Notes: generated by a model from the sequence alone, not told the origin. Positions 1-7,581 are shown, counted from the first letter of the stretch. The stretch: 15,817 bases of DNA from an uncultured Candidatus Saccharibacteria bacterium (GCA_947364965.1 CANAUU010000011.1:1-15817); one strand, 5' to 3'. Numbers and translations: made by a program.

Positions 1-971
1 ACGACGCCAACGTGACCATACCAACCGGCGGTAGTCTGGAAAACGGCACCAGCTGAAGGAGTGTTGTCAACCTGCATGCCGAGAGCACGGGCGTTGGTGG
101 CCCAGTATTTAGCATCACCAGTCAAAGCGGACGGAAGTGGATTACCGCCAACCGATTCACGCCACCACCAAGCGTAATAGGTACATTGGCCCCAAGCCAT
201 GCGGTTGGTGCCGCTACGAGTGACATTGTCGTAGACGACACGGAGATTCTGGCGGTCGGAGGTATCGCCATAATAGCGGTAAGTATGAACCGGCACATAC
301 TCTGGTCGTTCGGTGAGCGGCAGAGTGCCGTTCGGGATCACAATCTGGGCGCCAGCGACGAGGCCGGTGCTTTCGAGGTCGTTATAAGCGACGATGCGGT
401 CAGCGTCAGAGCCATAGCGCGAGGCAAGGCTGGCGGCGGTATCGCCGGCGCGGATTTCATAAACGATGCCAGAAGTGCCAGGAATAGAAAGTGAAGTATT
501 GACGGCGACGTCGGTGGTCTTCAGGTCGTTCGACCAACGAATCTGGTCCGCCGATACGCCGTAGAGTGCAGCGATAGTATTGACGTTTTCGCCTTCCTTG
601 ACGATGTGCTTCTTGACGCCGCGGGAATCCTGAATTGTGACATAACCAGGCTTCTCGATGCGGTCGGTGTTAGTCTGGGCAACTTCTTTCAAGACGGAGG
701 CCGAGACGTAGTTACCGGCGACGGTATCAACGCTAGCTAGGCTGAACGAGCTAGAAAGGCTGGCCACAACATAGAGTTCAGAAAGCTGGTCCGCCGATAC
801 GCTGTTCGAGGCGGCCAAGGTATTCATGTTAATGCTGGTAGGATCGGCCGAGTTCTTATCGTCGGTGCCGATTTTCGCGAGCGCAAAAATCAAGCACGCC
901 GTCAGCGCATAGGGCAAAACCTTCCGGATTGCCTGCAAAAATTTGTGTTCTTTCTTATGCTTAGTCTTCAT
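1..971 (-). CDS. LysM-CHAP peptidoglycan hydrolase, C-terminus cut by window edge
   Basis: Secreted or membrane-anchored cell-wall hydrolase of the CHAP (cysteine/histidine amidase-peptidase) type, expected to cut peptide or amide bonds of peptidoglycan outside the cell. Reading from ATG at 971 there are 323 codons with no stop before base 1. Visible layout: basic N-terminus and one hydrophobic segment at about residues 18-32 (signal or anchor); a Ser/Ala-rich stretch at 40-100; LysM 1 at about 120-164 and LysM 2 at about 169-213, both with the GVSADQI / YGSDADRI pattern and ending in [SV]IP; then a CHAP domain with candidate nucleophile Cys263 (WGQCTYYAWWW) and His320 (WYGHVGVV). The last catalytic residue and end lie outside the window. 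It has its own promoter (1154-1182) and a structured leader. No good Shine-Dalgarno precedes the ATG; the start is chosen because the signal segment follows it. The family assignment is firm; the exact bond cleaved is not. Confidence 0.9.
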   Translation of the reverse strand, partial: MKTKHKKEHKFLQAIRKVLPYALTACLIFALAKIGTDDKNSADPTSINMNTLAASNSVSADQLSELYVVASLSSSFSLASVDTVAGNYVSASVLKEVAQTNTDRIEKPGYVTIQDSRGVKKHIVKEGENVNTIAALYGVSADQIRWSNDLKTTDVAVNTSLSIPGTSGIVYEIRAGDTAASLASRYGSDADRIVAYNDLESTGLVAGAQIVIPNGTLPLTERPEYVPVHTYRYYGDTSDRQNLRVVYDNVTRSGTNRMAWGQCTYYAWWWRESVGGNPLPSALTGDAKYWATNARALGMQVDNTPSAGAVFQTTAGWYGHVGV

Positions 972-994
972 AATTTAATCGTAGTTCTTATCGG

Positions 995-1119
995 CATTTA
1001 CTTTTCACAAACATCCTTCTCTCGAGGCGCGTCGACAGCGCCTGCCGTTGCAGGGCTGTCGCGCTCTTCCTCCTCGTAAGTCCGGATCCCCTCGAGAAGC
1101 ACATTTGTGAAAAGTAAAT
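995..1119 (-). promoter_or_regulatory. Long imperfect stem-loop in the leader of the LysM-CHAP gene
   Basis: The leader RNA (predicted start near 1147) holds a 16-bp perfect outer stem: ATTTACTTTTCACAAA on one arm (about 1103-1118 read on minus) pairs with TTTGTGAAAAGTAAAT on the other (about 996-1011). After a small internal loop the stem continues with CTTCTCGAG against CTCGAGAGAAG (two-base bulge). The apex carries an independent hairpin, CGACAGC-CCTGC-AACG-GCAGG-C-GCTGTCG. About 25 bases separate the outer stem from the ATG at 971. The pairing is seen directly. A role as cis-regulatory element, RNA stabiliser or small RNA is inference. It does not resemble what I recall of the c-di-AMP (ydaO) riboswitch that often precedes wall hydrolases. 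Confidence 0.6.
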
Positions 1120-1153
1120 TACCATGGACACTTATAACGGTGCCCTTACCTTT

Positions 1154-1182
1154 ATATTAGCACAAACGTTATAAAATGTCAA
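1154..1182 (-). promoter_or_regulatory. Sigma70-type promoter of the LysM-CHAP gene
   Basis: On the minus strand: -35 TTGACA (1177-1182), 17-base spacer, extended -10 TGC-TAATAT (hexamer 1154-1159). The predicted start is near 1147, giving a leader of about 176 bases. It lies just beyond the stop codon of the RuvX-MltG gene (1194), so the hydrolase can be transcribed independently of the operon upstream. Confidence 0.8.
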
Positions 1183-1193
1183 GATGTTGTCAA

Positions 1194-2735
1194 CTACAGG
1201 GCAACATTACAGAGGGTCTGGCAGTATTGCTGGATGTTTTGGTTATGTTCGTCCTCTGTACTACTATAATACATCAGACCATCATCGCCTGTCAAGAAGA
1301 AGTACTTATCGGCGACGCTATCATCAGGGGTGGCGGTCGCATTAAGTGCTGCGACACCGGGATTAGAAATTGGGCCGTAAGGGAGACCAGGATTGCGACG
1401 AGTATTATATGGGGAGTCGATTTCTAGAGCAGCGGCATTATCGCCATAGATTTCACGGTTCGGATCGACTAAATTGACGGCATATTGAACCGTGACATCA
1501 CTATCGAGACGATCTTCATGCTCGAGGCGATTATAGAAGACACGAGCGACTTTGGCCTGGTCTTCGGCGTTATTAGCCTCGCGTTGGACAATGGAAGCCA
1601 AAGTAATTCCCTGATAGAGATTCAAGCCGCGCGCTTCGAATTTGGACTTGAGCTCGTTCTCCTCGATGACGCTAGCCATTTCTTCGAGAAGGCGACCGAT
1701 GATATTCTCGACAGCGTCGCCCTTGTAAAACTCGTAGGTGTCGCCAAAGAGATAGCCCTCGAGGCCGGCACCTTCAGGGCGCCCTTCAAAAATCCAGGCG
1801 TAAGGCTTACTGGAATAGTCAGCGGCAAGGCCAGCGGAGATTTCTTCGTCGGTATAGCCATAGAGGAGCAATTTCTTACGAAAATCGAAGATATTCTCGC
1901 CCGGGAAGAGAGTAAAGCTAAACACATTATCGCTGCTACCGGCGAGGAAGAGGTCGGTAATTTCGGCGACAGACATGGACTTGTTGAGGGTGTATTCGCC
2001 AGCTTTCAGGCTTTCGCCGTGAGAGGCGAGACGGAAATGAATTTGAAAAACTAGACTATCGCGAATGAGGCCGGCTTCTTTGAGCTCATTGGCGACGTCG
2101 CTCACGCCTGAGCCAGTCAGGACGGCAAAAACCGTGTCATTACATTCATCAGCATCCACCTCGGAGCAATCGATTTCAGAAACCGGGCGCGAATTATATT
2201 TGTAATAGCCAAAAGCAGCTCCGCCCAAGAGGCCGAGGAGAACTAAAATTGCTATAATAGCGGTCGCAAAGCGATGTGGCTTGGCGGCTTTGACGCTCTT
2301 ACGATGAGTGGAAGCGGCGCGCGTGGTGGACTTGCCGGTTTTTTCCTCCAAGAAGTCTTGGAGGATGATAGTGGCGGCTTCGGAGTCGATATCGCCCTTC
2401 TTGTAGCCTTTTTTACGGTTTTTGAGGCGTTTTTCGGCTTCGACAGAAGTCAAAGATTCGTCCTGGAAGCAGATCTTGGCGCCGGGGATGATTTTCTTGA
2501 GGTCGCGCGCAAACTGGCGCACATAGCGACTTTGCTCAGTTTCCTGACCCTGGCTATTGCGCGGGAGACCAATCACGAAGCTGTCGATGTCCCAGGCGCG
2601 GGCGAGCGAAGCGATTTTCTGGAACTCGCTACCGTCAACTTCGACGGCGCTATAGGGGATGGCGATGCGAACTTTCGAGTCGGCTTTGGCTATACCGATA
2701 CGTTTCGTGCCGACATCGAGGGCGATTAATTTCAT
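1194..2735 (-). CDS. ruvX-mltG: Fusion protein: RuvX/YqgF RNase H-fold nuclease + membrane-anchored MltG endolytic murein transglycosylase
   Basis: One uninterrupted 513-residue frame joins two usually separate proteins. Residues 1-132 match RuvX/YqgF: ALDVGTKRIGIA with candidate metal ligand D7, FVIGLPRN, FQDESLTS (E93) and the closing IDSEAATIILQDFL (D117). This family acts as a Holliday-junction resolvase-like enzyme or in 16S rRNA 5'-end maturation. A basic linker (133-155) leads to one transmembrane helix at about 157-178. Residues about 200-513 are MltG/YceG: a LysM-like part (200-265), FTLFPGENIFDF, GYLFGDTYEF, ASIVQREANN with candidate catalytic E386 (second Glu of the family ExE motif, E218 in E. 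coli as I recall), VFYNRLEHEDRLDSDVTVQYA and SPYNTRRNPGLPYGPISNPG. MltG cuts nascent glycan strands outside the membrane, so the topology keeps the nuclease cytoplasmic and the glycan cutter outside. ATG overlaps the upstream stop (ATGA), indicating translational coupling. Confidence 0.9.
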   Translation of the reverse strand: MKLIALDVGTKRIGIAKADSKVRIAIPYSAVEVDGSEFQKIASLARAWDIDSFVIGLPRNSQGQETEQSRYVRQFARDLKKIIPGAKICFQDESLTSVEAEKRLKNRKKGYKKGDIDSEAATIILQDFLEEKTGKSTTRAASTHRKSVKAAKPHRFATAIIAILVLLGLLGGAAFGYYKYNSRPVSEIDCSEVDADECNDTVFAVLTGSGVSDVANELKEAGLIRDSLVFQIHFRLASHGESLKAGEYTLNKSMSVAEITDLFLAGSSDNVFSFTLFPGENIFDFRKKLLLYGYTDEEISAGLAADYSSKPYAWIFEGRPEGAGLEGYLFGDTYEFYKGDAVENIIGRLLEEMASVIEENELKSKFEARGLNLYQGITLASIVQREANNAEDQAKVARVFYNRLEHEDRLDSDVTVQYAVNLVDPNREIYGDNAAALEIDSPYNTRRNPGLPYGPISNPGVAALNATATPDDSVADKYFFLTGDDGLMYYSSTEDEHNQNIQQYCQTLCNVAL

Positions 2736-4483
2736 TTCTCTTCGTCCTCCCTAGTTTCACCTTCTCCGGTCAGAGTGATGGCGACCTTGCTACGATCGGT
2801 CGGAACGGACCAAACCCAGAAATATGGAGTGCGGACTTCGACTGAACTAACGCCATTAATCGGGCGGAGGAGCGACTGAACTTCGCCAGTTTTATGGCCT
2901 TTAACTTTCTCGAAGATATCATCCTCGGTGACGGTCGGACCAGTGGTAAGGGTGGTCTTGAGGCAAGCCGATTCCTCGAGGCTAGTGAAGCGCTCGAAAT
3001 AGGGTTTGCCGATGGAATAAATCTTTTGTCCTTCTTCGAGTTCTGCCTTTGATTTGATATACTCTTCAATTTTGTCTAAGTCAACGACGTAGACGGAATA
3101 CTTGACCGGAACGGTGGCTTTCGGGGTGGTATTGCTACCAACTTCATCGCCGACCGCCGGAGTGGCGTCGACATCGCCTGCTTCGGCTTTGAAGCTGGAA
3201 TCGATAGCGACGACGCCTTTTGGTAGGTCCTCAAAAAGGTGCGAACGGCCTTCGCTCTCATGCTCGGAAATGAGTTTCTCCTTCACCTTCTTTATGTCGT
3301 CTTCACTGACAACTTTCGCCATATGAGTAGTACCACCAGAGATGGCGCTGGGGTTAGAGACGGTGGCATTGTCGTATTCGTCCCAGCGGGCGCCGAAACT
3401 TATATTATACTTCTCGCCACCTCCAGTAGCTTCGACGGCAACCTGGAAAGTTTTAATACACCTCCCAGAAAGGCCGTCGACTTTGTTGTCGCAACCACTG
3501 ATAGGGAGATGTTCGCCGTCCCATTTGATATGATCGGTGGTCTCTGTGGCGCGATATTTTAAGCCGTCAGAAGTCGTGAAGACATCATCGGCGCGCACAT
3601 AATAATCGAAACCCTTGCCAGCATATTCCTGAACAGAGAGCGAATAAGAAATACGGAGTGTGCCCTTGGCTTTGTCGCCCTTATCTTCCTCACCGGTCGC
3701 TTCGAATTCGGCGTTGTATTTTTCTTCAAGGGTTTGCTGCTCGGCATAAAAAACTCCTTCGGAAAGGTTTTCGGCGTTAGCGTCAGTGGTAAAACGGACG
3801 GTTTCGTTGAAGTTGCTGGAAGTACTACTGATCGCGACAGTAATAGTCGCGGCAGGCGCAAATACGAAGGCCCAAACAAGCGCGATAACCAAGACAATGG
3901 CGGCTGGAACGCCAATCATAATCCATTTGCGGTATTTCTCGAAAGATGGGACTTTGGGACCGTTTTTGGCTTTTTGGCCCGGTTTTTTGCCCTTTTCGGG
4001 GCCTTTTCCGTCGTTCTCAAGGCTTTCTTCGGTCAAATCGATAGTTTCGGCGGCTTTGGATTTCCGTGCGTCAGAGTCAACGCTGGAGGCCTTAGAAGCG
4101 GTTTTAGCGCTATCTTTTTGGGATTTTTCGACTTTTTCGTCGGTAAAATCACCGGTTTCCTCGTCAATAACCTGTTCCTCGCGTTCAGAGGCTTTGACGC
4201 TTTCAGCAGTCGGCACCATGGGACGCGACTGGAGAGTCTTGGCGACAGGGATTTTGGCCGCCATAGCCATTTTGATGATGGCCGGATCCGCAGTTACGAT
4301 CACGGCGACTTTTTCGCATTCCTTGGCAACACGGGCGACCAGTTTCATATTCACAGCGCTACGAAGCATGGTGGCTTTTTTGGGTGGCACAAGGGCGACA
4401 AGTTTTTGTTCAGCCTGCTGGAGCTTAGTTAAGATATCGGTGATATCATCCTCCGGCTCCAAGTAAATAACTTCCTTGTTCAT
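2732..4483 (-). CDS. Single-pass membrane protein of unknown function, coupled to RuvX-MltG
   Basis: 583 residues; specific function not recognised. An N-terminal cytoplasmic globular part (about 1-90; LEPEDDITDILTKL, LVALVPPKKATMLRSAVNMKL, VAVIVTADPAIIKMA) has an alternating alpha/beta look. A long charged Lys/Glu/Ser-rich linker (95-183) follows, then one TM helix (about 187-209) and a large extracytoplasmic region (210-583) with two Cys in GCDNKVDGLSGRCIK that could form a disulfide. Similar proteins occur in candidate-phyla genomes, sometimes labelled baseplate J-like; I do not trust that name. An ATG 18 bases upstream is in frame (MWYICF), but the start at 4483 is preferred because the predicted transcription start falls exactly there (extended -10 TGG-TATATT at 4490-4495) and no Shine-Dalgarno exists for either. 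The stop TGA overlaps the RuvX-MltG ATG, so the two form an operon, and a shared role in envelope growth is a reasonable inference. Confidence 0.85.
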   Translation of the reverse strand: MNKEVIYLEPEDDITDILTKLQQAEQKLVALVPPKKATMLRSAVNMKLVARVAKECEKVAVIVTADPAIIKMAMAAKIPVAKTLQSRPMVPTAESVKASEREEQVIDEETGDFTDEKVEKSQKDSAKTASKASSVDSDARKSKAAETIDLTEESLENDGKGPEKGKKPGQKAKNGPKVPSFEKYRKWIMIGVPAAIVLVIALVWAFVFAPAATITVAISSTSSNFNETVRFTTDANAENLSEGVFYAEQQTLEEKYNAEFEATGEEDKGDKAKGTLRISYSLSVQEYAGKGFDYYVRADDVFTTSDGLKYRATETTDHIKWDGEHLPISGCDNKVDGLSGRCIKTFQVAVEATGGGEKYNISFGARWDEYDNATVSNPSAISGGTTHMAKVVSEDDIKKVKEKLISEHESEGRSHLFEDLPKGVVAIDSSFKAEAGDVDATPAVGDEVGSNTTPKATVPVKYSVYVVDLDKIEEYIKSKAELEEGQKIYSIGKPYFERFTSLEESACLKTTLTTGPTVTEDDIFEKVKGHKTGEVQSLLRPINGVSSVEVRTPYFWVWSVPTDRSKVAITLTGEGETREDEEK

Positions 4484-4489
4484 AAAACA

Positions 4490-4523
4490 AATATACCACA
4501 TTTTGACGTGCTTGTGTTAAAAT
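4490..4523. promoter_or_regulatory. Overlapping divergent promoters for the envelope operon and the two-component system
   Basis: Only 50 bases separate the ATGs at 4483 (minus) and 4534 (plus). Minus: extended -10 TGG-TATATT (hexamer 4490-4495), with a -35-like TTAACA 19 bases upstream (about 4515-4520); predicted start 4483, the A of the ATG. Plus: extended -10 TGT-TAAAAT (hexamer 4518-4523), weak -35; predicted start about 4530, four bases before the ATG. The two polymerase footprints overlap, so the transcription units may compete or be co-controlled. Confidence 0.55.
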
Positions 4524-4533
4524 AATAAGAACA

Positions 4534-6084
4534 ATGAGTTTATTTAATTTTGGTTTTGGCAAGAAAAAGACAAGCAGTGGAGGAGCGGACACGGCGACGC
4601 TGGCACAGAGGGCGTTGGATTTTATTGCGGAGGGGGTGATTGTAGTTGACGAGCGAGGGATGATTAAGTTTGCAAACCCAGCGGCGGCGGCCTTGACGGG
4701 CTATGATACGGCGGACACGATTGTGGGGCTGGATTATCAGCTAATCCTGCGTCTACAAACCGAGGAAGGGACGCCAGTCGAGCCGACCCAGAGCACGCTC
4801 TATACGGCGATTATGACGAACCAGAACTTCACAACGCGCGAGTATTGGCTGGTTTCGGCGCAGACCGAACACCGAGTGGCGGTGGCGCTGTCGTGCATTC
4901 CGACCGGGAATGAACGGGCAGACCGAATCGTCACTTTCCGCGATATTACGAAAGAATTGGCTGAAGAGAACGAACAGGCAGAGTTTATTTCGACGGCTTC
5001 ACACGAAATGCGGACGCCAGTGGCTTCGATTGAGGGTTATCTTGGGCTGGCGCTGAATCCGCAGACAGCGACGATTGATGCTCGGGCGAAGCAGTATCTT
5101 GAGGCGGCGCACTCGGCTTCACAGCACCTCGGACATTTGTTTAAGGATTTGCTGGATGTGACGAAGTTGGACGATAATCGATTAAAGGCGCATTTGGTGC
5201 CGGTGGACGCGGTCGAGGCGGTGCAGCGGATTGCAAGCGAGCGCGAAAAGGACATGGCGGCGAAAAAACTGAAGTTTAGCTTCGGAACGCCGGAGGCTCC
5301 AGTGGCTTTAGATAAAAAGCGGATTGAGCCGAAGGTCTACATGGCGACAGATTTGGACTTCCTGCACGAGATTATTGATAATTTGATTGAGAACGCCATT
5401 AAATATACGCCGGAAGGGGGTGAGATTTGGGTGAATGCGCGGGGTGACGGAGATAAGGTTCTGATCAATGTCACCGACACCGGAATCGGGATTTCGAACG
5501 AGGACGCCTCGCATATTTTCCAGAAGTTTTACCGTGTGGATAATTCACAGACGCGGCAGATTGGCGGGACTGGGCTGGGGCTATATCTAGTCACGCAGCG
5601 AGTTGAGGCGCTAGGCGGGCGAGTTTGGGTGGAGAGCGGATTTGGCGATGGCTCGACTTTCTTCGTTTCCCTGCCGCGGATTTCGGATGCGGAGTATGAG
5701 AAGATGCGGATTGCTTATGAAAACGAGCAGATGATTCGGAACTTTGCGGCGGCTGAACAAGCGCAGGCGGTGGCGCAGCAAGTCCAGGCGACGCCAGAGG
5801 TGCAGGCAGTGCTTGCGGGAGCAGAGGCTGGAAAACCTATTCCGCAGAAACTGGTAAGCCCCGCTGGAGCGGGTGAGGTAGTCTCTGAGAACCTGGCGCA
5901 GCCTTCAATCGTGGCGCCAAGGCCAATGGCGCAATCGGACCCAGCGGCAAATACGAATGGAAGCGTTTTACAGCCGCAGGCAGTGATTCAACCGCAAATT
6001 CCACAAGCCGCTCCGCAGCCAGCCACAGTATCGCCGCAAGTTTCGCAAACGCAAAATAATAATTCTAATGAGGAGCCCGTATGA
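4534..6084 (+). CDS. PAS-domain sensor histidine kinase
   Basis: 516 residues, no membrane helix seen, so probably a cytoplasmic sensor kinase. A PAS domain covers about 24-140 (ALDFIAEGVIVVDERGMIKF, TGYDTADTIVGLDY, RIVTFRDITKE). HisKA dimerisation domain about 145-215 with phosphoacceptor His157 in STASHEMRTPVASIEGYL. HATPase domain about 265-385: N box IDNLIENAIKYTPEGG (N283, N287), G1 DTGIGI (315-320), F box IFQKFYRVDNS, G2 GGTGLGL (344-350). All kinase motifs are intact. Residues about 400-516 form a low-complexity tail rich in Gln, Pro, Ala and Val, unusual for this family and matched by a similar tail on the partner regulator. The ATG is 4-5 bases from the predicted transcript start, so translation is probably near-leaderless; there is no Shine-Dalgarno. 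Its stop overlaps the regulator ATG (ATGA). The signal sensed is unknown. Confidence 0.93.
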   Translation: MSLFNFGFGKKKTSSGGADTATLAQRALDFIAEGVIVVDERGMIKFANPAAAALTGYDTADTIVGLDYQLILRLQTEEGTPVEPTQSTLYTAIMTNQNFTTREYWLVSAQTEHRVAVALSCIPTGNERADRIVTFRDITKELAEENEQAEFISTASHEMRTPVASIEGYLGLALNPQTATIDARAKQYLEAAHSASQHLGHLFKDLLDVTKLDDNRLKAHLVPVDAVEAVQRIASEREKDMAAKKLKFSFGTPEAPVALDKKRIEPKVYMATDLDFLHEIIDNLIENAIKYTPEGGEIWVNARGDGDKVLINVTDTGIGISNEDASHIFQKFYRVDNSQTRQIGGTGLGLYLVTQRVEALGGRVWVESGFGDGSTFFVSLPRISDAEYEKMRIAYENEQMIRNFAAAEQAQAVAQQVQATPEVQAVLAGAEAGKPIPQKLVSPAGAGEVVSENLAQPSIVAPRPMAQSDPAANTNGSVLQPQAVIQPQIPQAAPQPATVSPQVSQTQNNNSNEEPV

Positions 6085-6728
6085 GTAAGGTGATGTTGGT
6101 CGAGGACGACGACAGTCTTCGCGAGATTTATAGTATTCGTTTAACCGCGGAGGGATATACGATTGTGACCGCAAAGGACGGCGAGGAGGCGCTGGCGGTG
6201 GCAGTGCGCGAGCGACCAGATTTGATTGTATCGGATGTGATGATGCCGAAGATTTCTGGGTTTGATATGCTAGATATTCTGCGGTCGACGCCAGAAACCC
6301 AAAATATTAAAGTGATTATGATGACAGCGCTATCATCGGAGGATCAGCGGGTGCGAGGGGAGAGTCTGGGGGCGGACCGTTATCTCGTGAAGTCGCAGGT
6401 TGGAATTGAAGACGTTGTGAATGTGGTGCATGAAGTGCTAGGTGATCGCGCAGCGGATGGGACGATAAACACCGCAACGCCAGCAAATGATGCGGCGATG
6501 CCAGCAACGGCCGGAGTAGTGGAAATGTCGCCAGCAGCGGGTATGGCTGCGCAGGCGGGTCCGGTAGTGCAGCCAGCTTCGACACAACCTGCTCCGGTAA
6601 TACCAATGCAACAACCAGTTTCAGCACCGACGCAGCAACCGACGGTAATGCCGGCACAGCCTTCTGTCCAAGCGCCAGCACAAGCAGTGTCGGAAAATCC
6701 GGGCGCGCCTTTATCGCCGATGGCTTAG
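6081..6728 (+). CDS. Receiver-only response regulator with Pro/Ala/Gln-rich tail
   Basis: 215 residues. Residues 1-123 are a complete CheY-like receiver: acidic pocket D9/D10 (MLVEDDDSLRE), phospho-acceptor D52 (LIVSDVMMPKISGFD), switch T82 (VIMMTALSS) and K104 (DRYLVKSQ). Residues about 124-215 are low complexity, dominated by Pro, Ala, Gln and Val, with no DNA-binding or enzymatic domain. It is therefore unlikely to be a classic transcription factor; it could act by protein contact, as a phosphate sink or as a relay. It overlaps the kinase by four bases (ATGA), so both are probably made in a fixed ratio and are cognate partners. The Lys after the switch is followed by SQVGIEDVV rather than the common KPF/KPI; a missing Pro there is tolerated in some receivers. 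Confidence 0.9.
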   Translation: MSKVMLVEDDDSLREIYSIRLTAEGYTIVTAKDGEEALAVAVRERPDLIVSDVMMPKISGFDMLDILRSTPETQNIKVIMMTALSSEDQRVRGESLGADRYLVKSQVGIEDVVNVVHEVLGDRAADGTINTATPANDAAMPATAGVVEMSPAAGMAAQAGPVVQPASTQPAPVIPMQQPVSAPTQQPTVMPAQPSVQAPAQAVSENPGAPLSPMA

Positions 6729-6734
6729 GATTTT

Positions 6735-7415
6735 ATGGAGAAGGTGCGATTAAACAAGTTTCTGGCGGAGCGCCTGGGTTTGTCGAGGCGGCAAGCTGAT
6801 GATGCGATTGCAGCGGGTAAGGTAATCGTGAATGAAAAACCGGCGGTTCTCGGCGCTCGTATTGACAATAACGATAAAGTGTGCTATAATGGAAAGATAA
6901 TCCCCTTTGATGTGGGCTATCTTTACGTGGGCCTGAATAAACCGGCTGGCTATGTTTGCTCAAGGAAGGCGCAAGGTGAGTTTCCGACCCTGTATGAACT
7001 CTTGCCGGCGAAATACCGCGATTTGAAAACGGTTGGGCGGCTGGACAAAGATTCGTCGGGATTGATATTACTGACGAATGATGGCGATTTTGCGTTCAAG
7101 ATGACGCATCCGAGTTTTACGAAGACGAAAATTTATGAGGTGGAGTTGGATCATGCGTTGGAGCCGCTGCACCAGCAGGAGATTGCGGATTTTGGGATTG
7201 AAATCGGCGACGGCGTATCGCGGCTGGGGCTAACGCGACTGGACGACTCGAGAAAACGCTGGAAAGTGACGATGAGTGAGGGGAGAAATCGCCAGATTCG
7301 CCGGACTTTTGGGGCACTGGGCTATACTGTGGTGCGACTACACCGAACGGCGTTTGGACCGTATAGTTTGAGCGGACTGAAGCCGGGTGAGTTTATTGAG
7401 GTAAGAAAGGTTTAA
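6735..7415 (+). CDS. rRNA pseudouridine synthase, RsuA/RluB/E/F family
   Basis: 226 residues, close to the family norm. N-terminal S4 RNA-binding domain, about 3-60 (VRLNKFLAERLGLSRRQADD, GKVIVNE). Catalytic domain about 62-226 opens with LYVGLNKPAGYVCS and has the signature GRLDKDSSGLILLTNDG with catalytic Asp104, followed by THPSFTKTKIYEV and EGRNRQIRRTFGALGYTVVRLHR near the C-terminus. It converts specific uridines of rRNA to pseudouridine; which site (16S or 23S) cannot be told. A Shine-Dalgarno-like AGGA lies five bases before the ATG, inside the end of the preceding gene, and only six bases separate the two genes, so it is probably cotranscribed with the two-component system. Confidence 0.93.
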   Translation: MEKVRLNKFLAERLGLSRRQADDAIAAGKVIVNEKPAVLGARIDNNDKVCYNGKIIPFDVGYLYVGLNKPAGYVCSRKAQGEFPTLYELLPAKYRDLKTVGRLDKDSSGLILLTNDGDFAFKMTHPSFTKTKIYEVELDHALEPLHQQEIADFGIEIGDGVSRLGLTRLDDSRKRWKVTMSEGRNRQIRRTFGALGYTVVRLHRTAFGPYSLSGLKPGEFIEVRKV

Positions 7416-7499
7416 CCGACTTGACGCGCGAGTAGTTTGCGGGCAGAGCGAAGGCGGGTAGTTTATAGATATGGTGAGGGGGTAGTCTGTGGGCATGAT

Positions 7500-7527
7500 A
7501 AAGAGCGTCCCTTACGGGGCGCCCTTT
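7500..7527. terminator. Hairpin between convergent genes
   Basis: AAAGaGCGtCCC-TTAC-GGGgCGCcCTTT forms a stem of about 12 pairs with two mismatches and a four-base loop, in the 166-base gap between the pseudouridine synthase (plus, ends 7415) and the two-TM protein (minus, ends 7582). The only adjoining U residues are the TTT ends of the stem, in both directions, so if it terminates transcription it is a weak bidirectional terminator. Confidence 0.5.
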
Positions 7528-7581
7528 GGGTTGATGGGGTGGAGGTTGTAGTATATCAGAAGTTCTTGCCATGAATGGAAT

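Noticed and set aside
988..1125. 45-codon ORF (MVIYFSQMCFSRG... ) within the LysM-CHAP leader
   Set aside because: It runs across the strong stem, has no Shine-Dalgarno, and is rich in rare-looking AGG/CGG codons unlike the neighbours. Kept only as an alternative reading of the leader element.
1018..1128. Cluster of restriction-site-like words resembling a cloning polylinker
   Set aside because: The two CTCGAG words are the arms of a stem, and the others are 6-base words expected in GC-rich dyads. Flanks are native-looking, so vector contamination is not supported.
1622..1927. Loss of the MltG catalytic glutamate, because ASIVQREA has Gln at the first Glu of the ExE motif
   Set aside because: Counting along the E. 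coli MltG sequence from memory, the catalytic E218 is the second Glu, which is kept here as E386.
1485..2054. 189-codon plus-strand ORF opposite MltG
   Set aside because: Antisense shadow of the MltG domain; no ribosome-binding site or recognisable family.
6081..6728. OmpR-type transcription factor
   Set aside because: No winged-helix or other DNA-binding sequence after residue 123; the tail is low complexity.
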